Shown here one piece after another: positions 33,038-43,600 of a stretch of DNA of 64,000 nt (positions are counted from its first letter, which is position 1; every line of letters starts with the position of its first letter). The DNA comes from Tubulanus polymorphus (Eukaryota > Nemertea > Palaeonemertea > Tubulaniformes > Tubulanidae). A program made the position numbers and the translations under genes. The stretch is from contig NC_134031.1 in the NCBI RefSeq assembly GCF_964204645.1, positions 11,694,501 to 11,758,500 of the forward strand, given 5' to 3'. The notes beneath the pieces were generated by a model. That model made no database searches. It worked only from the letters and a program-made list of their open reading frames with translations, and was not told the origin of the DNA.

Positions 33038-33364
33038 ATGGGAGATAGAAAAGCATTCTTAGCAACAATAAATAACAGAATAAAACCAGCAAAAAAACAA
33101 TTTGAAATAAAAAAGTTAGTTGATGTTACAAAAGAAATTGAACATAAAATATTGAAATTAGAAAAGATAAAAACTAAATATGGAGAGAAAGTATCAGCTA
33201 ATTTAAGCTATTGCGATGTTAGTACATCGCGAGAATTTAAAGTATTTTTACCTGATAAATGGGTTTCATTGAGTACAGAGGAATTAAAAGATTTAGAAGG
33301 ATTTAAAATAATCTATTATGGAAAAAATGAAGATGGCCATCATGATTTAGAAATTGTTGATTAA
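33038..33364 (+). CDS. Small conserved protein (LPDK / GKNEDGHHD family), block D, intact
   Basis: 108 residues. N-terminal KAFLATINNRIKPAKKQF helix, basic/hydrophobic middle (KLEKIKTKYGEKVSANLSY), then FKVFLPDKWVSLSTEELKDL and a C-terminal YYGKNEDGHHDLEIVD. Homologous to broken copies in B (12,671-13,027) and E (52,103-52,456), where the core reads LPDRFHRLSSEDLEEL. It sits next to the element end under an early-type promoter. Unknown function; conservation across two diverged families makes it a core early gene. Confidence 0.7.
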   Translation: MGDRKAFLATINNRIKPAKKQFEIKKLVDVTKEIEHKILKLEKIKTKYGEKVSANLSYCDVSTSREFKVFLPDKWVSLSTEELKDLEGFKIIYYGKNEDGHHDLEIVD

Positions 33365-33541
33365 ATTTAAAAAAAATAAATTAATAAAAATAATGAATAT
33401 CTAGAATCCGAAATGACTTATCTGGACAATTTAATTGCTCCGCATAGATAGACAAAAGAAGTGAGATGGTGCCGTACGGCACCCAGATGGTGATATTCAA
33501 TTAATTAAAAAAAATTATTTTTTTGCTTTTTTTCTAAAATA
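33365..33541. other. Intergenic segment with perfect 16-bp palindrome
   Basis: GGTGCCGTACGGCACC at 33,468-33,483 is a perfect GC-rich palindrome in very AT-rich DNA, between the convergent ends of the small gene and the membrane-protein gene. Could form a hairpin at the 3' ends of both transcripts. Confidence 0.55.
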
Positions 33542-33882
33542 TTAATCCATTTTTTTTATTATCAATTTTGGAATTTCAGAAGTATTTTCATTTTTAATAG
33601 CAGTTGTTTTAGAATTATTAATATCATGAATTTTATTTGATTTCTTATACCAATTACACCCAATCAAAATGAGTACAATTACAAATCCAACTGTAAAATA
33701 TAGTCATTTATCAAATATTCTATTATTAGAAGGAGTAGAAATAACAATATTTTCACCATTTTTATTACTTATTTTTTCTTTTACAGCTTTTTTATATTCT
33801 TGTGATTTAATTCCTAATTGCCGAGACCATTCAATTTGTTTCTGTGATCTCGGTTTTTTCTTCACTTCTTCCACCTTGTTCA
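33542..33882 (-). pseudogene. Single-pass membrane protein with basic N-terminus (block D)
   Basis: About 113 codons from 33,882. The N-terminal KKKPRSQKQIEWSRQLGIKS stretch is strongly basic. One TGA interrupts the frame just before the membrane helix (FTVGFVIVLILIGCNWY). The polar tail ends in KMD. The C copy (31,648) has the same plan and the same LMD/KMD end. Upstream TTTATTATAG replaces the usual TAAATG context. Function unknown. Confidence 0.55.
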
Positions 33883-33899
33883 TTTATTATAGAAATATT

Positions 33900-34440
33900 T
33901 TAACTTTCAATATTTGAAAATGTTATAACTCCAGTTGATAATAATGTCATAAATCCACCTAATTGAAATGATAAATATCCAATCCATTTATTTAATTCGG
34001 TCATAACTAAATAATCATTTTTTAAATCAGCATATAATCTATTTTCATCTTGAATTGGCAGCATATAATTACATATTTTACTATAACCTTTTACTACATT
34101 TTCTGATATCGCATCATTAATTCTAGCTGTTCTCGCGGTTTCATAAATCTTAAATAATCTAATAATTTCATCTGATTTTATTGTATCCAATTCATTATAA
34201 GTTAAATTTTTACCGATAAAATTTTTACATTTTCCAGATGCTATATAATTTCTAATTGATGTTTACAATAAAGAAAATATTCATAATTATTATTTGTTGT
34301 AACATTATTTAAAGCACCATCATCTGGAATTAATTTGTTTTCTGTTATTCCTAAATCATCTAAATTTATTCCTAATAATCTAAAGTTTTTTCAATTGGAA
34401 CATCACCATTTTTAGATTTTATTTTCATTTCACCTACCAT
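33900..34440 (-). pseudogene. Unknown protein with C-terminal hydrophobic segment (block D)
   Basis: Starts at 34,440 in ATATAAATGG. The opening (MKIKSKNGDVPIEKT) is followed, across frame breaks near 34,390 and 34,250, by LGINLDDLGITENKLIPDDG. The well-preserved 96-codon C-terminal part contains FKIYETARTARINDAISENV, ENRLYADLKNDYLVMTELN and a hydrophobic end LGGFMTLLSTGVITF. No recognised family. It lies between ATPase and the membrane protein on the same strand. No equivalent is seen in block C or E within the window. Confidence 0.5.
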
Positions 34441-34454
34441 TTATATAACAAAAA

Positions 34455-34740
34455 AATTAGTTGTGATGTTGCAACTAGAATTTAACTAGAATGTAACTAG
34501 AATTCAACTAGATTAACAAGCTAGTTGAAATATTGTTTTTTTTATATATTTTTTGTTAAATCTGGTTGATTTTTGTTCCAACTACCAATAACTAGAATTC
34601 AACTAGAATGTAACTAAAAATATACTAGATTAACAAGCTAGTTAAAATATTGTTGAATTTTATTTGATTTTTGTTTCAAATACCAATAACTAGAATTCAA
34701 CTAGAATGTAACTAAATATGTAATAGATTAACAAACCTGT
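34455..34740. repeat. Iterated AACTAGAATG/TAACTAG repeats 3' of the ATPase gene (block D)
   Basis: At least ten copies of AACTAGAAT(T/G) variants, grouped in three larger units. Each unit ends AGATTAACAAGCTAGTTGAAAT or similar, followed by ATTGTT and TTTGATTTTTG. Many units contain CTAG half-palindromes. The position relative to ATPase equals the TAATACGTAT array of block C. Confidence 0.6.
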
Positions 34741-34746
34741 TGAATT

Positions 34747-35354
34747 TAAATAAATTCATTTTTAAATGGGTGTTGTAATCTAAATAGTAATTTTGTTCTT
34801 TTAATATTTTTCAATTTATCCATATATTCATTATGTAAATCATGTGGAATAATATCGTTTTCCTCAAGTGCATTTTTCATCGATTTTCTATCTTTATTGT
34901 AGAATAAAACTAGAAATCTAATGTTTTCTCTAAAGTCTTTAACAATGGAATTATATTTTTGATTTTAAACCCATGTTGTTATCCCGAAATGTCTCCCAGA
35001 GAAAGCCAGATAACATAACTCACTTTCTCTCACTTTTGAATCATGTAAATTTGCGCAATCATCTATAATGAATAATGTATTTGATCCTTTATAAATATCT
35101 ATTGCTATTTTAATACAATTATCTAAATTTTCTTTTACTGTTTTAGGATCTAATATAATAAATTTATTATTTCTAGTAATATTTCTATCATAAGTTTGAA
35201 TAAATTCATATGTTGCACAAAATAATACTATATTATCAAAATAGTTTTTATAAACAGTTTCTAATAAATTTAATATAAAATAAGTTTTTCCACAATTTGT
35301 TACGCCAGAAATTAACATATTATGAGGCTCAAATATAAATGATTCCTTATTCAT
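34747..35354 (-). pseudogene. Genome-packaging ATPase (FtsK/HerA-A32-like), block D
   Basis: About 202 codons from 35,354 (TATATAAATGAATAAGG). Walker A ISGVTNCGKTYF, Walker B TLFIIDDCANLHDSK and the FSGRHFGITTWV sensor-like region are intact. A single TAA at about 34,966 (a T-to-A change relative to block C) follows TTWV. The frame then continues with DFRENIRFLVLFYNKDRKS to 34,747. The start overlaps the integrase stop by four bases, so integrase and ATPase form one transcription unit. Expected role: powering entry of genome DNA into the capsid. Confidence 0.82.
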
Positions 35355-36479
35355 TTATATATTTTTAATTTTACTTGATAATATCCAGTCATTGAATTTA
35401 TCTGGCTACCAACCCATTTTACTAAAGAATATTTTTTTCTTTTAATAGTTTTTGTTTTTAATACTTTTTCAATTTTATATTCTTGTTCTAGATTTTCAGT
35501 AGTTAAACTCAATTCTTCTTCGTAAAAGTAGCCATCAACTTCTTCACCATCTAAATCTTCTAATTTATAGACATATGGTTTTGTTGTTATAACCTTTTTT
35601 ATTTTATATATTTCTCTAGTAAAATTTCGATCGTATCCTTTATCAAATATCTTTTTATACTTAGAAATTCTAACATTTTGACCAACTTTAAATTTAGGTT
35701 CGCCAAAATCATCTACAAGAAATGCTCCATATAAATTATTCCAAACAATTTCAGAATTTTCAGGTTTTCTAGCATCAATAGGTTTCATTCCAATAGAAGA
35801 ATGATAAGAATTATTATATCCTTCTATCAATTTTGGCAAAACATCAATCCATTTAAAAGTTATTTGCTGTAAGATATTTCCACATTCTTGTTCTTAATGT
35901 TCTATTAAATCGTTCAACAACTGCCGCTTGTTTATCCGATTTTGTTGAAAAATATTTAATATTATGATTGTCTAAGAGTTCATGAACAAGTGAATTATCA
36001 AACTCTTTTCCATCATCAAATTGTATTTTTTCTGGTTTTAGTTTATCATCCGAAAGAAATTTTCTTAAAACATTTGATGTTTGTACAGCATCTTTTCTAT
36101 AAATTGGGAAACTCCATACATAACGACTAAAAATATCAATTATATTCAATATCCATCAATAATCATCATTATATTTCTTAACATTTTTCATATCAATTAA
36201 ATCTCTTTGCCACTGTTGATCTACATAACTTACCATAGTTTTACGAGTTTTATATTTTCTAACAATTTTTTTATGTGTTGTATATGTTGGTTGTTCTAAC
36301 GTAAATTCATTTATATCTATATATTTAACTAAATTTTGTGGGATTATCTTATCTAATTTATCTTCTTTTACTTGACGCCATATATTTTTGGTAGAAGAAT
36401 AAGCAACCGAACTCTCAGGGTTGTAATATAAATTTCTTAAATATTGTTCTTTAGTATTAGGAGTTTTTTTACCACCCAT
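35351..36479 (-). pseudogene. Retroviral-type integrase with chromodomain-like tail, block D
   Basis: About 375 codons from 36,479 (TATATAAATGGG). N-terminal YLRNLYYNPESSVAYSS, core first Asp in WQRDLIDMKN, NIIDIFSRYVWSFP, second Asp in QFDDGKEFDN, and glutamate in AAVVERFNRTLRTRMWKYL. C-terminal: YNNSYHSSIGMKPIDARKPE, an SH3-like NVRISKYKK region and KYSLVKWVGSQ with chromodomain flavour. A TGA near 36,155 and a frameshift near 35,845 interrupt it. It follows MCP by about 30 bp on the same strand, unlike block C. Confidence 0.85.
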
Positions 36480-36509
36480 TTATATATCCTTAATTTTAAC
36501 TTTATATTT

Positions 36510-37540
36510 CTAATATTGAATACTATCTAATTGTGAATTTACAATATTTAATTGTGCGTCAGATATAATATAAATGTGCATTTTAAAATTTAAGCTTCCT
36601 TTTTTCTTTTTCATGAATAATTATATTCCATCTTTAGTGTTCTGTAGTTATTTTCTAGAACCATGTAATGAATTATTTATCCTCTGTTGTTCTAAAATCT
36701 AACCATAATGCATATTTATTGCCGGTATAATAATCAATTTGATTAATATTACAATTTTCAGATGATTTTACTTTTTCATTCATAAAATGTTTTCTAATTT
36801 CTGGCCATTGATCAATCATTCTCATTCCTTGACAAAATATTTTATTTGCTATTCCTTCGATAGTTATTTCTACTTTTGTTATTTCAGGATTATAATAATT
36901 ATCAACCTTTATTGCGCCATTAGAATATGTTGCAATGGTAAAAAATATTAATATACCTTTAATAGATCTTCTTGGGAAGTTAATATTCTCATTAATTATT
37001 TCATCATTTGCATTAATAGTTACAGTTTTAAATTTATCAATATAATCATATAATAATGAAAATACTTGATTGTATCGAGTTTGAATTGTGCTAGCAATAT
37101 TTTCATTAGTTACTGTATTATATTCTAAACATATATTCGATAATTTATATCCCATATCTTTAACAACGCTAGATAATACAATTTCATTTACAGGAGCAAA
37201 TGTTATCTCAAATATAATATCTTCTTGAATTACATATTTATATAAAGGTGCATTATTATTTATCAATTCAAAGTCTAATGGAATTTTACATTTGCTTCCA
37301 TAAATCTTTTTAATCAAATTATCTGCGGCACGAGTTACTATTGCGTCATTAGCTCCTGATCTTAATTTATTATGGTTTTCCGATTGAATGCCTTGAAATA
37401 TCATATTATTTCTATTTTCTTTAGTTAACCATAAATCTTTATAATGCATAAATAAATTATAATCATCTAATGAGAAAATTGTTTCTGGACCAATCTTTAT
37501 AGTTAATTTTTTAATCAAATATCTCCCAACATTGTTGTAA
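36510..37540 (-). pseudogene. Candidate major capsid protein, N-terminally deleted, block D
   Basis: Same protein as 26,319-27,573: KIGPETIFSLDDYN, RNNMIFQGIQSENHNK, SPVNEIV-type core and QGMRMIDQWPEIRKHF, ending in SQLDSIQY. The 281-codon frame is open to 36,673, then shifts frame. The first ~85 residues are missing because a deletion fused it to the upstream coiled-coil gene near 37,540 (junction after a TTATTTACAACAATG string). It precedes integrase. Confidence 0.62.
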
Positions 37541-38660
37541 ATAACATAGTTACAGCTGTTAGAATTGAAAGAATTGTTATTCCTTCAAACTTAAATAATA
37601 ACTTTATTCTATCTTTTAATGATATTTCAGAATTTGGTTTAATCAACAAATCTTTAAAAATAACTTTTAATCTATTAATATTATAATCATATGATTTTAA
37701 TAATAATTTAATTTCTTCTTTCCGTACTTCTAAATTATCTTTTAAATTATTAATTTCTTTTTCTAATCGTAATTCTTTTTGCCTATATTCTATTTCATCA
37801 ATTACTTGATGATCTAAATCAGACTTTAATTGTTCTATTTCTTTATTTTTATCAGTTAATTCTTTTTCTAAAAATCTGATTCTAAAATCTCTTATACTTT
37901 TATTATGTGCAATTTTATCAGCTTCATTTCTTATACTAATAATTTCTCTAATTGCTTCATCAGAAAATATATTTAAATCTTCTAATTGTTGATCTGTTGC
38001 ATCAATTAATCCATTCGGTAAAAGTTTTTCAATTGGAACTTTATTTGATTTAAGTTTACTAGTTTTGGAAGTTATATTCTGTTCAGAAGTTGTTTTTGTT
38101 TCTGATTTCTTTTTGATTATTTCAAATAATTCATTAATTCTTTATTTAAATACGTCTATATCATTACCAGTTAATTCTTGTTTTATAACATCAGTTATTA
38201 CATTACTATTACTAATTCTTTTAATTCTATCTGGATCTAAATCACTCAAAGTTGATTTTGTTAATATCTTATTTTTATTATTTTTATAAGTGATATCAAT
38301 ATAATAATCACCTTTCAAATGATAATAACATTTACCATTATCAAAAAATTTTAATTGATCTGCTAAAAGTCCAACGTCTTCATCATTTATGTTAAGTTTA
38401 GAATTTTCAATTATACGTTCTAATTTAGGTATTTTGTTTAAATTATCTAAATCTTGTTTTACTAAATCTGGGTCTAAATTTTCAGGATTTAATTGTGATT
38501 CTGCATTTTTAATATAATCAGGCATATTTAAATTATTATTATATTCTGGCTCATTACCGTCATTAAAACTTGTTTCACTAAAATCAGGTTGTTGTTCATC
38601 AGTTATGCCAGGTTCATCAAAATTATCCATTCCAATATCTTCTCCACCTTCTACATCCAT
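37541..38660 (-). pseudogene. Acidic coiled-coil protein, C-terminally deleted, block D
   Basis: Starts at 38,660 (TTATATAAATGG) with MDVEGGEDIGMDNFDEPG, matching 24,833 in C. The globular part (FFDNGKCYYHLKGDYYIDIT) is open to a stop at 38,142. The coiled coil then continues in frame pieces through LLLKSYDYNINRLKVIFKD. The hydrophobic C-terminal domain present in C has been lost by the deletion that joins this gene to MCP. Length and codon bias are otherwise like C. Confidence 0.6.
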
Positions 38661-38676
38661 TTATATAATAAAAAAA

Positions 38677-39963
38677 TTAAAATTTAAAATATGATATTCC
38701 TCCTATTACAATTCCTATACAAGTTAAAGCTAATTTAGTATTTTCATGGGATTTATTATCATTATCAGTTTTGATTATATCATGTTGAATATTATCAGTT
38801 TTAATATTTTCTGATGTATTGTAATCTTTTATTTTAGAATCATACTTTATTTAATATTATTAGTTTTAGTTTCTGTTGATTGAATATGTTTTTTATTTTT
38901 TTCGCCTTCCATTAATTTTGGAGCAGTCATAATCTTTTTATTTATATCATTTAATCCAAATGAATTATTTATTGTTGCAGTTTTAATTAGATTATTATAA
39001 CCAATTATGTTTCCCATCTTTAATACTAAATCATTAGAAATAATTAATATAATAATTTAATCTAATATGTGATTTATCTAAATAATTTTGATATCTTACA
39101 ATGTTTTCTGGAATCGATCTATTTTTATCATTATGAATAGAATCTTCAAATAACACTTTGAATTGTTTCTGCGCATCAAATGAAGTACTATCATTTCCAA
39201 CTATTGGTGATCTTGTTTCAACTTGTGCACCTAAAATACAAATTAAATAAGTTCTAATTGATTGATTTATTCTTTGTATACCAGGTTTTGTAAAACCTTC
39301 ACCATTATCTATAATCAAATTATTCCAACCATCATCAATATCGATTTTATAATTATGATAAGCTCCAATTCTATGCATATAATCAATTCTTTTTATTTCA
39401 TACTCTTCACCAATACCTTGCAATTTACCATGCGCTCTAAAATCGGAATTAATATTTATATTAAATTCATTACATATTTTATAAAACTTAGATAGATTAA
39501 TATAATTATCCAATTCTTTAAAATATTTCGATCCAGGTAAAGGACATTCAAATTCATTTAATATAATTCTAATTTGAAAGTATGCATGAAATCTAAATAT
39601 TGTATGAATGAATTTTAAATCTGAATAAGACAAATTGTTATATAAATTATTCAAGTGATCATTCCAACTTATACCACACCCTGTTGTTGCACAATAAACA
39701 GCAAAATTTAATTGATTCTGCCAATATTTCATATTAGATTTTATTTTATATATATTATATTCATCTCGAGTAAAAGTAACTTCATATGTATTAAATATAT
39801 TTTCCATTCTAGAAATGAAAAACTTTGTTTCAGTAACATAAATTTCTAAATTAATTAATGAAGGTAAAACTACATTTTTATATGTTATAATACTATTAAA
39901 ATCTATAGGTGGAATTAAATATCTATATGATTTATTATATTGGAAAGCTTTTGGAAACCCCAT
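38677..39963 (-). pseudogene. Large virion-block protein with C-terminal membrane anchor, block D
   Basis: Counterpart of 23,427-24,816. The 309-codon frame from 39,963 (TATATAAATGGG) is open through YWQNQLNFAVYCATTGCG, FHAYFQIRIILNEFECPLPG, an HGKLQGIGEEYEIKRIDYMH section not found in C, and RSPIVGNDSTSFDAQKQF. It stops at 39,034, where C reads on. The polar linker and membrane helix follow in other frames to 38,677. The middle differs strongly from C (residues about 160-230), so the two copies are not simple duplicates here. Confidence 0.6.
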
Positions 39964-39979
39964 TTATATAATTAAAAAA

Positions 39980-40429
39980 TTAATAATTTATTAATTCTTT
40001 TAATAATTTATCTTGTTCTTCAACTGTTATATGGCCATTTAAACTTATTATATAATCTAGTGTATTCTTTAATTTATTAATTTCTTTTGTATTAGTTTTA
40101 ATTTTTTCTTTATTACTTTTTATATTTAATTTTGAACTTATACCAGTTAAAACACTTGAACTTAATCCTAATGCATCATCAACTGATTGAAAATCTCTAT
40201 GTGAAATCTTCTGATCATATAATTCCTTGTTAATATAATCCATATAGTTTTGCCTCTTTTCTCTATATTCTTCTGCTGCTTTATTATATTTCTCTAATGC
40301 TAAGTTATGTCTTTTTTGTTCTTCTAATGAACTATTTTTATCTATATGTCTAAATAAATAACTACCACCAGTAAATGCTAAAGCGTTAACAATTGCAGAT
40401 CCTATAATAGTTATAATTGCAGAAGCCAT
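39980..40429 (-). CDS. Fused two-gene membrane protein, block D
   Basis: Intact 149-residue frame from 40,429 (CTAAATAAATGGC). Residues 1-86 match the MASAIITIIG protein of C (22,534) up to HRDFQSVDDA. From LGLSSSVLTGISSKL onward it matches the end of the next gene (22,976-23,410). A deletion of about 480 bp between the two genes joined them in frame, losing one gene's C-terminal helix and the other's N-terminus. Whether the fusion is functional is unknown. Confidence 0.6.
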   Translation of the reverse strand: MASAIITIIGSAIVNALAFTGGSYLFRHIDKNSSLEEQKRHNLALEKYNKAAEEYREKRQNYMDYINKELYDQKISHRDFQSVDDALGLSSSVLTGISSKLNIKSNKEKIKTNTKEINKLKNTLDYIISLNGHITVEEQDKLLKELINY

Positions 40430-40453
40430 TTATTTAGTAAAATAATTACGTAT

Positions 40454-40674
40454 TTATATGGGAGCAATATATTTTTGTTTTTCTAAATAATCAATTGTTA
40501 AATTAGATAAAGTTTCTGCTAATGTTAATTTTAAAATATCATTTATATCAAATCTATCAACATTAACACTTCCCATTTTGAATACTTTTTTAATACCATT
40601 GAATAGCCAACAGTTCCAACTGATAGTAATGCGCCATTATATAATCCAGTTATTATCCACTTATTATCACTCAT
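40454..40674 (-). pseudogene. Small membrane protein (MSDNKW family), block D
   Basis: Starts at 40,674 in AATAAATGAG. Matches 22,288-22,509 but has a one-base loss in the A-run of the FKKVFK stretch that shifts the second half out of frame. The last codons read ..APIY-stop in the original frame. Otherwise near identical in length. Confidence 0.6.
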
Positions 40675-40712
40675 TTATTAATCAAAAAATTACTATCTTC
40701 AAAATATTTAGT

Positions 40713-41030
40713 TTACTTATTTATGATTAATTCAACATTTATTTCATTACTAGTTTCATTTGTATATATTTCAATTATTATTTTTTTTATATCATCGATG
40801 ATAAAATCTTCATCTAATTCATAAAATCTTAAAGATTCTCTAATTAAATTAGTAATCTTTTCTACATTTAAAGTTTCTTTATCTATTGTTGTTTCATACT
40901 CAAATGTTGTTTCATTAAAAAATGTAATATTTTTGATATGAGTTATTACATCATTAATGTTAAATTTCATTTCTTTCTCACGTTTAAAATCAAATCCAAA
41001 ACATATACTCGGTCCAACAGTTATATTCAT
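40713..41030 (-). CDS. Conserved small virion-block protein (MNITVGPS family), block D
   Basis: 105 codons open from 41,030 (TATATAAATG). Same MNITVGPSICFGFDFK start and acidic helical body as in C and E. It ends at ELIINK-stop, about a dozen codons before the C and E versions (KYFE..), through a stop in the tail. It may still be functional or mildly truncated. Unknown role. Confidence 0.55.
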   Translation of the reverse strand: MNITVGPSICFGFDFKREKEMKFNINDVITHIKNITFFNETTFEYETTIDKETLNVEKITNLIRESLRFYELDEDFIIDDIKKIIIEIYTNETSNEINVELIINK

Positions 41031-41046
41031 TTATATAATGAAGAAA

Positions 41047-41752
41047 TTACTCTTTACATCTTATAACTAATTCATAAATTACAGGAAAGTTATTCAAATC
41101 AATTAAGTATCCATTGTGATTTCTTACTTCTAATTTGAAATTATTGAAATGTGGTATACAAGGTTTAAAATTATATTCTGTTAAATTATAATTTATTTGA
41201 GTTCCAAATTGATTAACATTATTTAATGGTAAAATATTTAGTATACTAGAATTACATGTTGTATCTTTAGTTGCTTCAAATGTTTTTGTAGGATCAATTA
41301 AATTACAATAAATATAGAAATGTGTGTAAGGTATTAAGTTTGATCTACCTGCTGCGTTTACTGTAACAATATTTTTGTTCATGAGCTAACCTAATCTTTA
41401 TTTTATTAGAACTATCACTTTTTGAAAATCTAATACTAAATCCGGAATCACTTCCTAATTTAGCTCGAGCTTTTCTATTAATTTCTTGTGCTAATGTATC
41501 TAAATTATATAATCCTGGTTTTAAATATATAAAAAACCATTTATTCCTTTTTTTGTAAAAGATTGAAAAAATTAAATGTTCTAGACTTTTATCCGATATA
41601 TTGTAAAATGAGTTACATAAACTTATATTTACTAATTTTAAATCAACACAATGCATAAATTCTCTATCTAATTGTATTAGTAAATTATGTGATTTATAAT
41701 TTGTTAGTTTTCTAGAATCAACAAATATTCTGTATTCTTTTAATTCTACCAT
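41047..41752 (-). pseudogene. Candidate minor capsid (penton-like) protein, block D
   Basis: Counterpart of 21,159-21,908. The frame from 41,752 covers MVELKEYRIFVDSRKL to IKIRLAHEQKY, then shifts at about 41,370 into the frame reading FTHFYIYCNLIDPTKTFEAT and ending VIYELVIRCKE. Part of the middle (LAKMLG region of C) is missing. Divergent from the zinc-finger gene. Confidence 0.55.
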
Positions 41753-41819
41753 TATTTATAACATAAAAAATTACCGCTCATCACTAAAAATTAATTTTGA
41801 TAAAATTTTTCCTAAATAA
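41753..41819. promoter_or_regulatory. Bidirectional promoter between capsid and zinc-finger genes (block D)
   Basis: 67 bp with a decayed early box (CTCATCACTA) near 41,779, AT runs, TTTATAACAT toward the left gene and CCTAAATAAATGG at the right gene's start. Corresponds to 21,101-21,158. Confidence 0.5.
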
Positions 41820-43149
41820 ATGGATGAGAAGATAGGATGTGAAATTTGTGGTGAACTTTTAAGAAAAAGTAATATGGCTCGACATATGAAAAAACATGAT
41901 GAAAATTATAAACCCCCTAAAATAAACTGCCCAAAATGTAATAAATTATTCTCAAGAAATTATGTTAAAAAACATTCAGAGAAGTGTAAAATTAATGGCG
42001 CAACGGCTAATGTTGATAGTAACGAAAGTAATAGTAATTCTGTTGAAGTTGAACCTGAAATTATTTGGAAAAGACCTTTCTTATTCTATGACAAGGATAA
42101 TATAAAAGATCATATCTGTGAGCCTTGTCGAATGAAATTTAGTCCTGAAAATATAGAAGATTGGGAGAATCATCAATTTCGTAAAATACATATAGATAAA
42201 ATTTCTAATAAATTTGAAGCAGAATTCAATGAAAGAAAAAATAGTTTATTAGAAAAAATAAAATATGAGAAAACGTTACCAGATAATAAAGAAACAGTTG
42301 AAAAGTTAGAAAAACAATATAATGAATTAACAAGAAAAACATATTATTGTAAATATTGTAAATTGATTATTACAACAAGTAATTCAAATCTACATAATAG
42401 AACAATAAAACATAAAGAAAACGTAAGAAAATACCAGGAGCTTAATGAAGATCTATTACCAATAAATTATAAACAAAAATGCCCACAATGTAATTATGCG
42501 ACCTTAAGACAAGAAGGCACTGTGTTATTTTGTAATGAATGTGGATGGCAAAAGAATTTATGGGGTGAAGAAAAAACTAGAGATTTTCTCATAGAACCAA
42601 AATTAAATTATCTAGATGAAATTTTTAAAATATTTTCTATAGAAGATCATACACCAGAATATATGCAATGGCTTGAAAAAATGAAAATAATAGAAAATAA
42701 AAATGGTGAAATAACTAAAAAAGGTATTATAAAAACAATTATTCCATCAACATTTAACACAAAACAAAAGAAAATGTATTTATATTTATTATTTAACGAT
42801 TATTATGAAAAACCTAAATTAACAGAAGAAGATATGGAAAATATTAAAAAAAACATTCAAACAAATATTAATGTATCATTTGGAAAATAGAATAACAGAT
42901 TCAATTAATTATGATTTCTTTTTAAATAAGATTGTAAATTATTTAAACATCGATATTATAATTCCATTTGACGAATTAACAAACAAAAAGAAACAAAGAG
43001 AGCGATATGAAATGTGGTACAAGATAGAACTTTATTTAAATGAGAAAAATGAAATGGAAGAACCTAAACAAATTATACAAGAACAATTAAATGAAAATGA
43101 AGAAGCCAATAGTGATTTCGAGTATGATGATATTGATTTTCTGTTTTAA
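41820..43149 (+). CDS. Multi-zinc-finger protein, possible late transcription regulator, block D
   Basis: First frame 41,820-42,890 (356 residues), second 42,871-43,149 in the next frame. In order: CEICGELLRKSNMARHMKKH, CPKCNKLFSRNYVKKHSEKC, CEPCRMKFSPENIEDWENH, CKYCKLIITTSNSNLHNRTI, and a zinc ribbon CPQCNYATLRQEG then CNECGWQKNLWGEE. After it comes a helical part (YMQWLEKMKIIENKN) ending at an A8 run. The second frame (MYHLENRITD..RERYEMWYKI) is conserved with C and carries the same frame change there, so it is either a separate gene, a programmed frameshift or an old mutation. The C-terminal zinc ribbon loosely recalls late-transcription zinc proteins of large DNA viruses; this is not proven. 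Confidence 0.65.
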
Positions 43150-43600
43150 TGGCCATAAGGTAATGTTTTTATACCATCATCTAAAATATGCCTTTTATCA
43201 TCAAATGGATTCAAACTAGTTTTTTCAACTTCATTAATGTACATCTCGTGATTTTCTGATCTTAAACAATTCATTTTATGTTTCATTACAATTGAGTTAT
43301 ATAAACACTTTATATAATCTTGAAATTCTATATGTTTATCAACCACATGTTTTGTTATTCCTTTTAACTTTTTATTTCATGATCTTTTATTCTGTACCTA
43401 TACATTTTACTTCTTATCCCAACAAATTCAATCATTTCATCACCCCCTAATTCATCTTTAAATTTACCAGAAATCTTTTTATTATCATTGTTAAATAGTT
43501 CATGATCTTTGGGATAATTGCTAAAATCAAAATGATGTTTTAATGTTTTTAAGTCTTTTGTTATGTCATTTGTCTTGATTTTTAGTATGTACGCATCCGT

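Noticed and set aside
33468-33483. Perfect 16-bp palindrome as a proven terminator
   Set aside because: Only one copy, no T-run of prokaryotic type and no transcript evidence; reported as a structural feature only.
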